Shown here: in pieces, positions 7,211 to 14,685 of the stretch
How the letters are laid out: each line of letters begins with the position of its first letter
Position numbering within the stretch: position 1 is the first letter of the stretch
Assembly: GCA_946626015.1 (NCBI GenBank)
Contig: CAMOTT010000018.1
Coordinates: 1-22,610, forward strand
From: an uncultured Clostridia bacterium
GTDB lineage: Bacteria; Bacillota; Clostridia; Oscillospirales; Acutalibacteraceae
Reading direction: 5' to 3'
Length of the DNA: 22,610 nucleotides
The notes under the pieces: generated by a model
Database searches by the model: none
What the model was told of the DNA's origin: nothing
The model's input: only the letters and a program-made list of their open reading frames with translations
Made by a program: the position numbers and the translations under genes

Positions 7211-7711
7211 ATGGCGGGGTATAATGGAAGCTCAGATTACGATTTTTCGCGGTTCAGGTCGAAAAACAGTTCTGTTAAGTATGATCCTTATTCTTCCGCG
7301 GCGGTAAAGCTTGCGCCGGAGCCTTATTATGAAGATGAGCAGCCGAAGGCAAGACCAAGGCAGCAAAGGTCAGGTAACACTGAAAGCAAAAAGGCGGTCA
7401 GGGTCAGGCGGTTCAATATAATCAAGGTGTTGAGCGTCACTGTTTTGATAATATCCATGTTTTCCGCGGTGCTGGCGTGCAGAATAGATAACGATGAAAT
7501 GATAACCAATATCTCCCAGGCGGAGGCGAGGCTGAAGGTCGCTGAAAGTGAGAACACAAGACTTCGCACTGTAATTAGCTCGGATTCGTCCTACGACAAA
7601 ATAGAGGACCTCGCAAGAAACAAATTGGGCATGGTTCAACTGGATGGCAGTCAGGTAACCTATTTTGAGACCACTAACGGGGATAGGGTAATAGTTAAAA
7701 AAGGTAAATAA
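7211..7711 (+). CDS. ftsL: Cell division protein FtsL/DivIC-like
   Basis: A 166-residue bitopic membrane protein. Residues 1-68 are a polar, Lys/Arg/Pro-rich cytoplasmic part, 69-90 (NIIKVLSVTVLIISMFSAVL) a single membrane segment, and 93-123 a coiled-coil-like stretch with heptad spacing, followed by ARNKLGMVQLDGSQVTYF (135-152), the ending typical of FtsL and DivIC. In the divisome these proteins form a complex with FtsQ/DivIB outside the membrane and help activate FtsW and its PBP. Sequence similarity in this family is low; position between rsmH and the PBP gene is the main reason for choosing FtsL over DivIC. The cytoplasmic tail is longer than in most FtsL. GGAAGGGAG lies about nine bases ahead of ATG 7211. 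Confidence 0.8.
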   Translation: MAGYNGSSDYDFSRFRSKNSSVKYDPYSSAAVKLAPEPYYEDEQPKARPRQQRSGNTESKKAVRVRRFNIIKVLSVTVLIISMFSAVLACRIDNDEMITNISQAEARLKVAESENTRLRTVISSDSSYDKIEDLARNKLGMVQLDGSQVTYFETTNGDRVIVKKGK

Positions 7712-7793
7712 TATACATTTAAAGATATGCCGAACATTTGCAGTGTGTCTTTAATGTTTGATATATATTAAAACATTGAATATTTAAAGTACT

Positions 7794-7869
7794 GCGGACT
7801 GTAATATTGACGGCGAAAAAATCAACGCACCTGTGTGTTGATGTGTTTCAACGCGATATTCAGTCCTGC
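7794..7869 (+). ncRNA. Nested hairpin RNA element between ftsL and ftsI
   Basis: An outer stem pairs 7796-7807 (GGACTGTAATAT) with 7856-7866 (ATATTCAGTCC), 11 base pairs with one bulged T, extended by two G-C pairs across another single bulge. Inside it a second hairpin, 7821-7829 with 7834-7842, has nine pairs including one G-U and a 4-base loop. The 3' side is followed by a T-rich run at 7870-7883, so it could act as an attenuator or leaky terminator. No known RNA family is recognised. Ahead of it, 7753-7759 and 7771-7777 form a 7-bp inverted repeat (AATGTTT/AAACATT). The whole 253-base gap has no gene. Confidence 0.4.
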
Positions 7870-7894
7870 TTATTTTTCTCTTTACAGATTATTA

Positions 7895-7930
7895 ACGGCG
7901 GCTCTGCTGCGCGGCTGAAGCCGCGGCCGT
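7895..7930 (+). other. GC-rich hairpin ahead of the ftsI ribosome binding site
   Basis: CGCGGC (7910-7915) and GCCGCG (7920-7925) form a 6-bp stem with a TGAA loop, stacked on an outer 5-bp stem ACGGC (7895-7899)/GCCGT (7926-7930) with a 10-base bulge. GCGGCT at 7898-7903 offers a competing pairing with AGCCGC. There is no T run after it, so it is not an ordinary terminator. A further small inverted repeat, GTAAAT/ATTTAC (7929-7945), touches the GGGAGG ribosome binding region. Confidence 0.45.
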
Positions 7931-7964
7931 AAATCAAGCATTTACAGGATGGGAGGAAACCGAA

Positions 7965-10229
7965 ATGGCAAAAAAGACAATGAAACAGGATTATGTGCAG
8001 AGAATGCTCTCGGTGGTTTTGATCCTTGTATTTGTATGTTTTGGCGCGGCCGCGGGAGGCCTTTCCTGGGTGCAGCTCGTCCAGGGTGAAAAGTACAGGG
8101 CGCTGGCGGAAAGAGGCCAGCTCAACGATACGGTCATTACTGCCCCCAGAGGCGTTATCTACGACAGGAACATGAAAAAACTCGCGGAGAGCGCCTCGGT
8201 GTGGAAGGTAAACATCAACCCCAACAAAATAGGCAGCGACGAAGAGGTTTTAAAAAAGCTTGTTGAAAAGCTTGCGCCAATACTGGACATTTCGGAGGAA
8301 ACTATCCGAAATAAAGCAAAATATACCAACCAAAGCAGCCTTACGCTCAAAACCAAGGTGGAGCTCAATATGAAAAATGAGTTGAGCGCTATCCTCGGCG
8401 AAAAGCTTTTTGAAGACGATAAGAGCAAAAAAATGGTGTATGGCAGTTACATAGATATAGAGCCTGATACAAAAAGATATTATCCCTATTCGGATTTTGC
8501 CTCATCAGTGCTGGGCTTTGTGGGTACAGACAACGTGGGTCTTTACGGTATAGAGCTTGAGTATAACAGTGACCTTGAGGGTATTCCCGGCAGAAAAATA
8601 GTTGCCACGGACGGAAGAACAAACTCAACGCCCATAGGCGATTATGAGTCATTTTATGACGCCAAGCAGGGCACGAACCTTGTGCTTACCATTGACGAAG
8701 TGATCCAGCGTTATGTAGAAAAATCCGTAAAGCAGGCGTACATAGATGAAAAAGCAAAGGCGGCCTGCGGCATTTTGATGGATGTCAATACCGGCGCCGT
8801 TCTCGGCATGGCGAGCTTCCAAAACTACGACCTTAACGATCCCCAAACCGTCGCAAACAAGGAGGAGGCCGAAAGGATCTCTGAAATAACGGACAAGGAC
8901 GAACACACAAAAGCCCTTAAAGCGGCAAGAGAAAACCAGTGGACAAACAGAACTGTAAGCGATATGTACGAACCCGGTTCGGTTCTCAAGGTCATCACAG
9001 CAAGCGCCGCCCTTGAGGAAAAGGTGGTCTCACTTGATACGACCTACACCTGCACGGGCAGCATAAAGGTCAAGGATCGCAATATTTCCTGCCACAAGCA
9101 TGAGGGACATGGCACCCAGAATTTTACAAAGGGTCTTATGAATTCCTGCAACCCCTTCTTTATAACCGTAGGACAGAGGCTGGGCTCCGAGAAATTCTTT
9201 GAGTATTTTGAAGCCTTCGGGTTTACGGAAAGAACAGGCATAGATCTTCCCTCAGAGGCAAAGCCCTCCGCAGGCAACACCTACCACCCCTTGTCGGAGT
9301 TCGGCATAGTTGAGCTTTCATCCACCGCCTTCGGTCAATCCGTCAACGTTTCTCCCATACAGGTAGTAACGGCGCTGTCCGCTGTGGCAAACGGCGGAAA
9401 GCTTATGAGGCCGTACATAGTCGATAAAAAGGTTGACAGCAACAATAACGTCATTTCAGTTACAAAGCCCGTTGTCAGACGGCAGGTGATCTCGGAATCC
9501 ACGGCAAAGACAGTCACCGGTATGATGGAGCAGGTCGTAAGCAACGGCACGGGCAAAAACGGATACGTGGTGGGTTACCGCGTGGCCGGTAAGACGGGAA
9601 CCTCGGAGAAGCTTGGCCAGCCCGGGAAATACGTGGCTTCATTCGGCTGCTTCGCTCCGGCGGACAATCCACGGGTGGCTCTCCTTGTGACTATTGACGA
9701 GCCATCCGCAGGCAGAACCTCCGGCGGCACCATTGCCGCTCCCGTTTGCGCCGAAATACTTGACAACGTGATGCCATATCTGAACGTTGAGCCTCAGTAC
9801 ACTGAGAAGGAGCTTGCAAGCCTTTACACAAGCGTTCCCGGAGTTGTGGGAGAATCCATTGAAACGGCGAGGAGCACCCTGAGCAAGGCGGGCTTCAATG
9901 TTGAAATACTGGGCAAAGGCAAAACGGTGCTCAGGCAGATACCCGCAAAGAACCAGTCCATATCCAAGGATGGCGTTGTGGTGCTCTATACGGATGACAA
10001 TCAGTCCAACCAGACCACCGTTGTGCCGGATCTTGTGGGTCTTTCCATAAGCCAGGCAAATAAGATCGCCGTGGCGGCAGGGCTCAACATCAAGATCTCG
10101 GGCAACTCCCTTAAGAGCAGCGAGCTGCTTTCCTTTAAACAAAGTCTTCAGGCAGGTTCAACTGTCGAATACGGCCAGACAGTAACGGTCTATTTCAGGT
10201 CGAACCACGATGTGTCTGACTACGGATGA
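7965..10229 (+). CDS. ftsI: Division-type class B penicillin-binding protein with two PASTA domains (FtsI/PbpB/SpoVD family)
   Basis: A 754-residue transpeptidase that cross-links septal peptidoglycan, partner of FtsW. A membrane anchor spans about 14-35, then APRGVIYDRNMKKLA opens the pedestal domain. The catalytic triad of motifs is complete: S339-V-L-K342 (nucleophile S339), S394-C-N396 and K543-T-G-T. Two C-terminal PASTA domains follow at about 622-678 (starting VPGVVGESIETA) and 686-750 (starting VPDLVGLSISQA). Two PASTA copies resemble the vegetative B. subtilis PbpB, while SpoVD usually has one; the split is not reliable outside Bacillus. GGGAGG lies seven to nine bases upstream of ATG 7965. 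It is preceded by a 253-base gap with RNA hairpins and followed by murE. Confidence 0.93.
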   Translation: MAKKTMKQDYVQRMLSVVLILVFVCFGAAAGGLSWVQLVQGEKYRALAERGQLNDTVITAPRGVIYDRNMKKLAESASVWKVNINPNKIGSDEEVLKKLVEKLAPILDISEETIRNKAKYTNQSSLTLKTKVELNMKNELSAILGEKLFEDDKSKKMVYGSYIDIEPDTKRYYPYSDFASSVLGFVGTDNVGLYGIELEYNSDLEGIPGRKIVATDGRTNSTPIGDYESFYDAKQGTNLVLTIDEVIQRYVEKSVKQAYIDEKAKAACGILMDVNTGAVLGMASFQNYDLNDPQTVANKEEAERISEITDKDEHTKALKAARENQWTNRTVSDMYEPGSVLKVITASAALEEKVVSLDTTYTCTGSIKVKDRNISCHKHEGHGTQNFTKGLMNSCNPFFITVGQRLGSEKFFEYFEAFGFTERTGIDLPSEAKPSAGNTYHPLSEFGIVELSSTAFGQSVNVSPIQVVTALSAVANGGKLMRPYIVDKKVDSNNNVISVTKPVVRRQVISESTAKTVTGMMEQVVSNGTGKNGYVVGYRVAGKTGTSEKLGQPGKYVASFGCFAPADNPRVALLVTIDEPSAGRTSGGTIAAPVCAEILDNVMPYLNVEPQYTEKELASLYTSVPGVVGESIETARSTLSKAGFNVEILGKGKTVLRQIPAKNQSISKDGVVVLYTDDNQSNQTTVVPDLVGLSISQANKIAVAAGLNIKISGNSLKSSELLSFKQSLQAGSTVEYGQTVTVYFRSNHDVSDYG

Positions 10230-10307
10230 TAATTCAGCGAACAGCAAAAATTTTTCGGAAAGGTATATCGATACTTCATTACCGTGGAGCTCGATACAGG
10301 TGAGAAA

Positions 10308-11744
10308 ATGAAAATCGGTGAAGTGATTTTTGGCGTAAAAACACTTTCGGAGGTGCCGGCGACGGGGGATATTTCCACCGTTACGGATAAGACGGACAAA
10401 ATAACGAAGGACTGCGCCTTTGTATGCATAGAGGGAAAAAGATTTGACGGGCACAGCTTTGCGCAGCAGGCCGTTGACGCAGGCGCGGCTGTGGTCATAA
10501 CCCAACGGGACTTGGGCATAAAGCGGCAGATAATCGTTGACGATACGAGGAAAGCCTATTCCCTTATGTGCGCAAATCTTTTCGGCAGACCGGCGGAAAA
10601 GCTCAAGCTTATCGGTGTGACGGGAACAAACGGAAAAACCACCACATGTTTCCTTTTGAAGGGAATACTTGACGCCAACGGCGAAAAGACAGGCCTTATC
10701 GGCACGGTGAAAAATATGGTGGGGGATGAAGAATACCCGGCTAACCTTACAACACCGGACCCCATGGAGCTCCAGGAGCTTTTTGCAAGGATGGTGGAGG
10801 CCGGATGCAAATACTGCGTGATGGAGGTCTCATCCCAGGCTCTGTCACAGCAGAGAGTTTACGGTATGCGGTTTGAGGAGGCCATATTCACAAACCTTAC
10901 CCGTGAGCATCTGGACTATCATGGCAGTTTTGAAAATTACAGGGAAGCAAAGCATATCCTGTTCACTCAAAGCAAAACGGCAATAATAAACGTGGATGAT
11001 GGAAGCGCCGAAAGCATGGTGGAGGGCACGGACTGCAAGGTCATTACCTTTTCAACCAAAAGAGATTCGGCTCACTATACGGCAAAGAATATAAATCTCA
11101 AGATATCCGGCGTGGAGTATGAGCTGGTGGCTCAGGGGATAATCGGCAGGGTGCATTTCAAGGTTCCCGGTCTGTTCTCGGTCTACAATTCAATGGGCGC
11201 GGCTATATGCGCGGTGGATCTGGGCATACCCTTCAAGTCGGTGCTCAGCGCAATGGCGGAGCTCAGGGGGGTCCCCGGCAGGATGGAGATAGTCCCAACG
11301 GATACGAACTACACCGTCATAATAGACTATGCCCATACGCCAGACGCCCTTGAAAACGTTATAAAAGCAATCAAGGGGACGGCCATGGGCAGAATAATCA
11401 CGGTGTTCGGCTGCGGCGGAGACAGGGACAGGACAAAGCGCCCTATAATGGGAAAGATCGTTACGGAGATGTCGGATATAGCGATAGTGACCTCGGACAA
11501 TCCGCGCAGCGAGGACCCGGAGGCTATTATAGCCGACATTGTAGCCGGTATCACAAGATCCAGAGCTACGGTGTACACTGTGCCTGACCGAACACAGGCG
11601 ATCGAAAAAGCCCTGAATAAAGCAAAGGCAAACGACGTGGTGCTTTTAGCGGGAAAGGGCCATGAGACCTATCAGATACTGAATACAGGCAAGATACATT
11701 ATGACGAAAGGGAAATAGTGGCGAACATACTCAACAAAAAATAA
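10308..11744 (+). CDS. murE: UDP-N-acetylmuramoyl-L-alanyl-D-glutamate ligase MurE, probably meso-diaminopimelate-adding
   Basis: A 478-residue cytoplasmic ligase that adds the third stem-peptide residue using ATP. The P-loop GVTGTNGKTT is at 103-112 (K110), the central-domain NLTREHLDYHG follows, and the C-terminal domain carries D397-N-P-R400 followed by SEDP, the motif that selects meso-diaminopimelate in MurE enzymes of known specificity. The start at 10308 is preceded by AGGTGA, well placed for the 16S 3' end; a GTG at 10284 in the same frame lacks a ribosome binding site and adds eight residues that do not fit the family. The 78 bases after ftsI hold no gene. The next gene, 22 bases on, is the Mur-ligase-like remnant rather than murF. 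Confidence 0.95.
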   Translation: MKIGEVIFGVKTLSEVPATGDISTVTDKTDKITKDCAFVCIEGKRFDGHSFAQQAVDAGAAVVITQRDLGIKRQIIVDDTRKAYSLMCANLFGRPAEKLKLIGVTGTNGKTTTCFLLKGILDANGEKTGLIGTVKNMVGDEEYPANLTTPDPMELQELFARMVEAGCKYCVMEVSSQALSQQRVYGMRFEEAIFTNLTREHLDYHGSFENYREAKHILFTQSKTAIINVDDGSAESMVEGTDCKVITFSTKRDSAHYTAKNINLKISGVEYELVAQGIIGRVHFKVPGLFSVYNSMGAAICAVDLGIPFKSVLSAMAELRGVPGRMEIVPTDTNYTVIIDYAHTPDALENVIKAIKGTAMGRIITVFGCGGDRDRTKRPIMGKIVTEMSDIAIVTSDNPRSEDPEAIIADIVAGITRSRATVYTVPDRTQAIEKALNKAKANDVVLLAGKGHETYQILNTGKIHYDEREIVANILNKK

Positions 11745-11766
11745 AAACAGTTAGGAGTTGCGGTAT

Positions 11767-12402
11767 ATGGGCGTTTCGACGTTTAACAAAAATCACTTCA
11801 AACTGTGCAATTCATCAGTTGCGATAGCCGGCTGCAACAAGGCGGATATGTTAAGGCTTATGAAAGCTGTCATCAACTATCGCAACCTTAAGGAAAGAGA
11901 ACTCTTCAGCCCGGAGGGCAGAACTTGCAAAACGGCAAAAATCATGGGCTTCAACATCGACGACTCGGACTGCGATTTTGAATATATGTGCTGCCGGGAG
12001 CCTTTTATTACTGTCATTGACGATGTGACCGCAGACAGCGGCGCGCCGGGTACGGAATATTTAAGGCTGAGAAAAAAGCTCGAAATCATAGGCCGAAGCC
12101 TTGCCGGTCAGCCCATAGTTATCAACGGAGACCGGGATAGACTGAAAGACCTGCACTCCGGCAACAATATAATCTATTCTTACGGAATAGAGAACCAGTA
12201 CAGCAGGTTCAAGGCCTACGATATCTCGTGGCTTGCTCACGGAAGCAGTTTTTCCGTTGACTGCGGCGGTGAGGAATACAGGATCACCGTGCCCGTCAGG
12301 GGCAGGAACGGAATATACGGAGCCTTGGCCGCGTTCACTGTGGGCTGCCTTTACGGGATAGACCCCCGGGTCACGGCAGGAATAATTGAAAACAGGAGCT
12401 GA
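11767..12402 (+). CDS. Mur-ligase-like central-domain protein lacking the ATP P-loop, at the murF position
   Basis: A 211-residue protein between murE and mraY. Its C-terminal half reads like the end of a Mur ligase central domain: PIVINGDRDRL (the family's INADD segment), YSYGIENQYSRFKAYDIS, GSSFSVDC, and PVRGRNGIYGALAAFTVG (family PVPGRHNVYNALAAAAVG), and it stops at IIENRS, about where the C-terminal Rossmann domain would begin. The N-terminal part has SVAIAGCNKADM where active ligases have the GxxGKTT nucleotide loop, and the conserved TNxxxxH region is replaced by TVIDDVTADSG. Both outer domains are missing. ATG 11767 has AGGAG at 11753-11757; a TTG at 11758 is less likely. The frame is intact, composition matches the neighbours, and mraY begins six bases after the stop, so it is probably translated. 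It cannot be a working MurF by itself. Confidence 0.65.
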   Translation: MGVSTFNKNHFKLCNSSVAIAGCNKADMLRLMKAVINYRNLKERELFSPEGRTCKTAKIMGFNIDDSDCDFEYMCCREPFITVIDDVTADSGAPGTEYLRLRKKLEIIGRSLAGQPIVINGDRDRLKDLHSGNNIIYSYGIENQYSRFKAYDISWLAHGSSFSVDCGGEEYRITVPVRGRNGIYGALAAFTVGCLYGIDPRVTAGIIENRS

Positions 12403-12408
12403 AAAATT

Positions 12409-13449
12409 TTGAACACGATAGCAATTATCAGCATTGCAGCGGCGGCTGCCTTCTTAGTTACGGCGTTACTCGGTTTTGCCTTTATACCGTGGCTTCACAA
12501 GCTTAAATTCGGTCAGACCATACTGGATATCGGTCCCAGCTGGCACAAGAACAAACAGGGCACACCCACAATGGGCGGCTTTATGTTCATAATCGGCACC
12601 GTTGCGGCCATTGCCGTTGCTCTGGTCACGGATAAGCTCACCGGGGGGAATATAGTCGTTGGTGGCTATGCCGTACCGGATGAACTTAAGATAAAAATCT
12701 TCGGCGGTCTGATAATGGCGCTGTGTTTCAGCCTTATCGGCTTTATTGACGATTACATCAAGGTGGTCAAAAAAAGAAATCTCGGCCTGACCGAGCGGCA
12801 AAAGACGGTTTTGCAGATACTCGTCTGCATCGGCTACCTTATCTGCCTGTTCAAGTCCATGAACGGTACGCCTTATATGTTCATCCCATTTGTGGGCAAC
12901 GTAAGGATGGGCTGGTTCTTCTGGATATTCGGTATCTGCGTGATATACGGCACGGTCAATGCCGTCAACTTTACCGACGGCGTGGACGGCTTGTGCTCAG
13001 GCGTTACGCTTACCGCGGCGGTGTTCCTCGGCGTTATCGCCGCGATGAGGAGCCTTTTCGGTGTCAGCCTTATTTCCGCCGCCCTCGCAGGGGGCTGCGC
13101 AGGTTTTCTTGTCTGGAACAAAAATCCGGCAAAGGTAATGATGGGCGACACGGGTTCCATGTTCCTTGGCAGTATGGTCATAGCGATATCATACGCTTTG
13201 GGATGTCCGCTGATATTGCTGCTCGTCGGCATAATATATGTTATTGAAGGATTATCTGACGTTATTCAGATAGGCTATTTCAAGATTACCCACGGCAAGC
13301 GCATCTTCAAAATGGCGCCCATACATCATCATTTTGAAATGTCCGGCTGGTCCGAAAAGAAGATAGACGTGGTATTTTCGCTTGTCAACGTTTTGGGCAG
13401 CCTGATAGCCGCGGCTCTGATGTACTTTGGGGGATACGTTCAAAAATAA
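12409..13449 (+). CDS. mraY: Phospho-N-acetylmuramoyl-pentapeptide-transferase MraY
   Basis: A 346-residue polytopic membrane enzyme that transfers phospho-MurNAc-pentapeptide to undecaprenyl phosphate, giving lipid I. Conserved cytoplasmic loops are present: the aspartate pair D114-D115 in GFIDDYIKVVKKRN, NFTDGVDGL (187-195), GDTGS (246-250) and PIHHHFE (304-310). About ten hydrophobic segments are seen. The start is a TTG at 12409, ten bases after AGGAG (12394-12398); no ATG or GTG upstream of the first membrane helix fits. It begins six bases after the previous stop, suggesting translational coupling to the Mur-like gene. Confidence 0.95.
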   Translation: MNTIAIISIAAAAAFLVTALLGFAFIPWLHKLKFGQTILDIGPSWHKNKQGTPTMGGFMFIIGTVAAIAVALVTDKLTGGNIVVGGYAVPDELKIKIFGGLIMALCFSLIGFIDDYIKVVKKRNLGLTERQKTVLQILVCIGYLICLFKSMNGTPYMFIPFVGNVRMGWFFWIFGICVIYGTVNAVNFTDGVDGLCSGVTLTAAVFLGVIAAMRSLFGVSLISAALAGGCAGFLVWNKNPAKVMMGDTGSMFLGSMVIAISYALGCPLILLLVGIIYVIEGLSDVIQIGYFKITHGKRIFKMAPIHHHFEMSGWSEKKIDVVFSLVNVLGSLIAAALMYFGGYVQK

Positions 13450-13481
13450 AGCATTCTTACTAAGAGGGGGAGCGTGACATT

Positions 13482-14663
13482 ATGGAAAAAAAGAAGAAAA
13501 GATCCAACATATTGGGCTTTATCACCATTGCGAACGGGAGTATCGATATGTGGTTCTGCATCCTTGTGATAATACTGCTGGGGATAGGCCTTGTTATGAT
13601 GTTTTCCGCGAGCTACGCTTCCGCTATGGATAAATTCGGCAAACCGCTGTACTATTTCAAACGTCAGGCAGGCTTTGCCGCCGCCGGTCTGGCGGCCATG
13701 TTTCTAATGTCGAAAATACATTATAAAACCCTCAGAAGATTTTCAAAGATAGCGCTGTTCGTGTCTATCGTTTTGCTTATAGTTGTCCTCTTTTATTATG
13801 TAAAGATCCCGGAAAAAGAGGAGTTTAAACGCTGGATGAAAATACCCGGCACATCCATAACCTTCCAGCCCTCGGAGATCGCCAAGCTGGGACTTATATG
13901 GTTCCTGGCCTGGAGCCTTGAATATAAGCAGTACCAGATACGCCAAAAGGATTGGAGGCTGCTGATCGTCTACTGTGCCCTGATAGCTTTTATGTCAGGA
14001 CTTGTGTATATGGAAAACCACCTTTCCGGCGCTATCCTGATCTTTGCTATAGGCATAACGATGACGTACATGGGCGGCTTTAAGAAGCGCTGGTACATTA
14101 TCGGGGCGGTAATTATAGCGGCTGTTGCAGTCATCGCCGTGGTGGAGAGGGAACACCTCCCGGACAGGATCGAGGCGAGAATAAACGGCTGGCTGGATCC
14201 GGACTATGATCCAATAAACGCGCGCTGGCAGATAAATCAGTCGCTGAGAGCTATAGGCTCGGGCGGTTTGTTCGGAACAGGTCTGGGGCAGTCAAAGCAA
14301 AAGCATCTGTATCTGCCGGAACCCCAGAACGATTTTATATTCGCCATAGTCTGCGAGGAGCTGGGCTTTATCGGAGCGATGGTGATAATGCTCCTGTTCG
14401 TGGCTCTGGTCTGGCGCGGTTTTGTGATAGCCTTGAATTCCGATAACAAATTTGCGGGACTTATGGTCGCCGGAATAATGTTCCAGATAGGTTTCCAGAC
14501 AGCTCTGAACATCTGCGTTGTTACCGGAGTTATGCCGAACACGGGAATAAGCCTGCCCTTCTTCAGCTACGGAGGCACATCTCTGCTGATGATACTGGCG
14601 GAGATGGGTATGGTGCTTTCGGTTTCCCGGTCGTCAAAAATCAACAAAAACAACCTGCTGTAA
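13482..14663 (+). CDS. ftsW: SEDS peptidoglycan glycosyltransferase FtsW (SpoVE-related)
   Basis: A 393-residue SEDS protein with about ten membrane segments, which polymerises lipid II glycan chains during division together with a class B PBP. Family signatures include NARWQINQSLRAIGSGGLFG, GTGLGQSKQKHLYLPEPQND with the invariant aspartate D284, and the last-helix stretch TGVMPNTGISLPFFSYGGTS starting near residue 347. FtsW and the sporulation paralogue SpoVE cannot be separated by sequence alone; position in the cluster supports FtsW. A purine-rich AGAGGGGGAG lies upstream of ATG 13482. It follows mraY by 32 bases, where many relatives carry murD. Confidence 0.93.
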   Translation: MEKKKKRSNILGFITIANGSIDMWFCILVIILLGIGLVMMFSASYASAMDKFGKPLYYFKRQAGFAAAGLAAMFLMSKIHYKTLRRFSKIALFVSIVLLIVVLFYYVKIPEKEEFKRWMKIPGTSITFQPSEIAKLGLIWFLAWSLEYKQYQIRQKDWRLLIVYCALIAFMSGLVYMENHLSGAILIFAIGITMTYMGGFKKRWYIIGAVIIAAVAVIAVVEREHLPDRIEARINGWLDPDYDPINARWQINQSLRAIGSGGLFGTGLGQSKQKHLYLPEPQNDFIFAIVCEELGFIGAMVIMLLFVALVWRGFVIALNSDNKFAGLMVAGIMFQIGFQTALNICVVTGVMPNTGISLPFFSYGGTSLLMILAEMGMVLSVSRSSKINKNNLL

Positions 14664-14685
14664 CGGTGGTAATGGAGGATGAGCT

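Noticed and set aside
7895..7930. GC-rich hairpin read as an intrinsic terminator
   Set aside because: It is followed by AAATCAAG and not by a T run, and it lies directly before a ribosome binding site.
10258..10283. GGTATATCGATACTTCATTACC partial symmetry before murE
   Set aside because: Only short interrupted symmetry (TATCGATA core, GGTA/TACC ends); not enough to call an operator.
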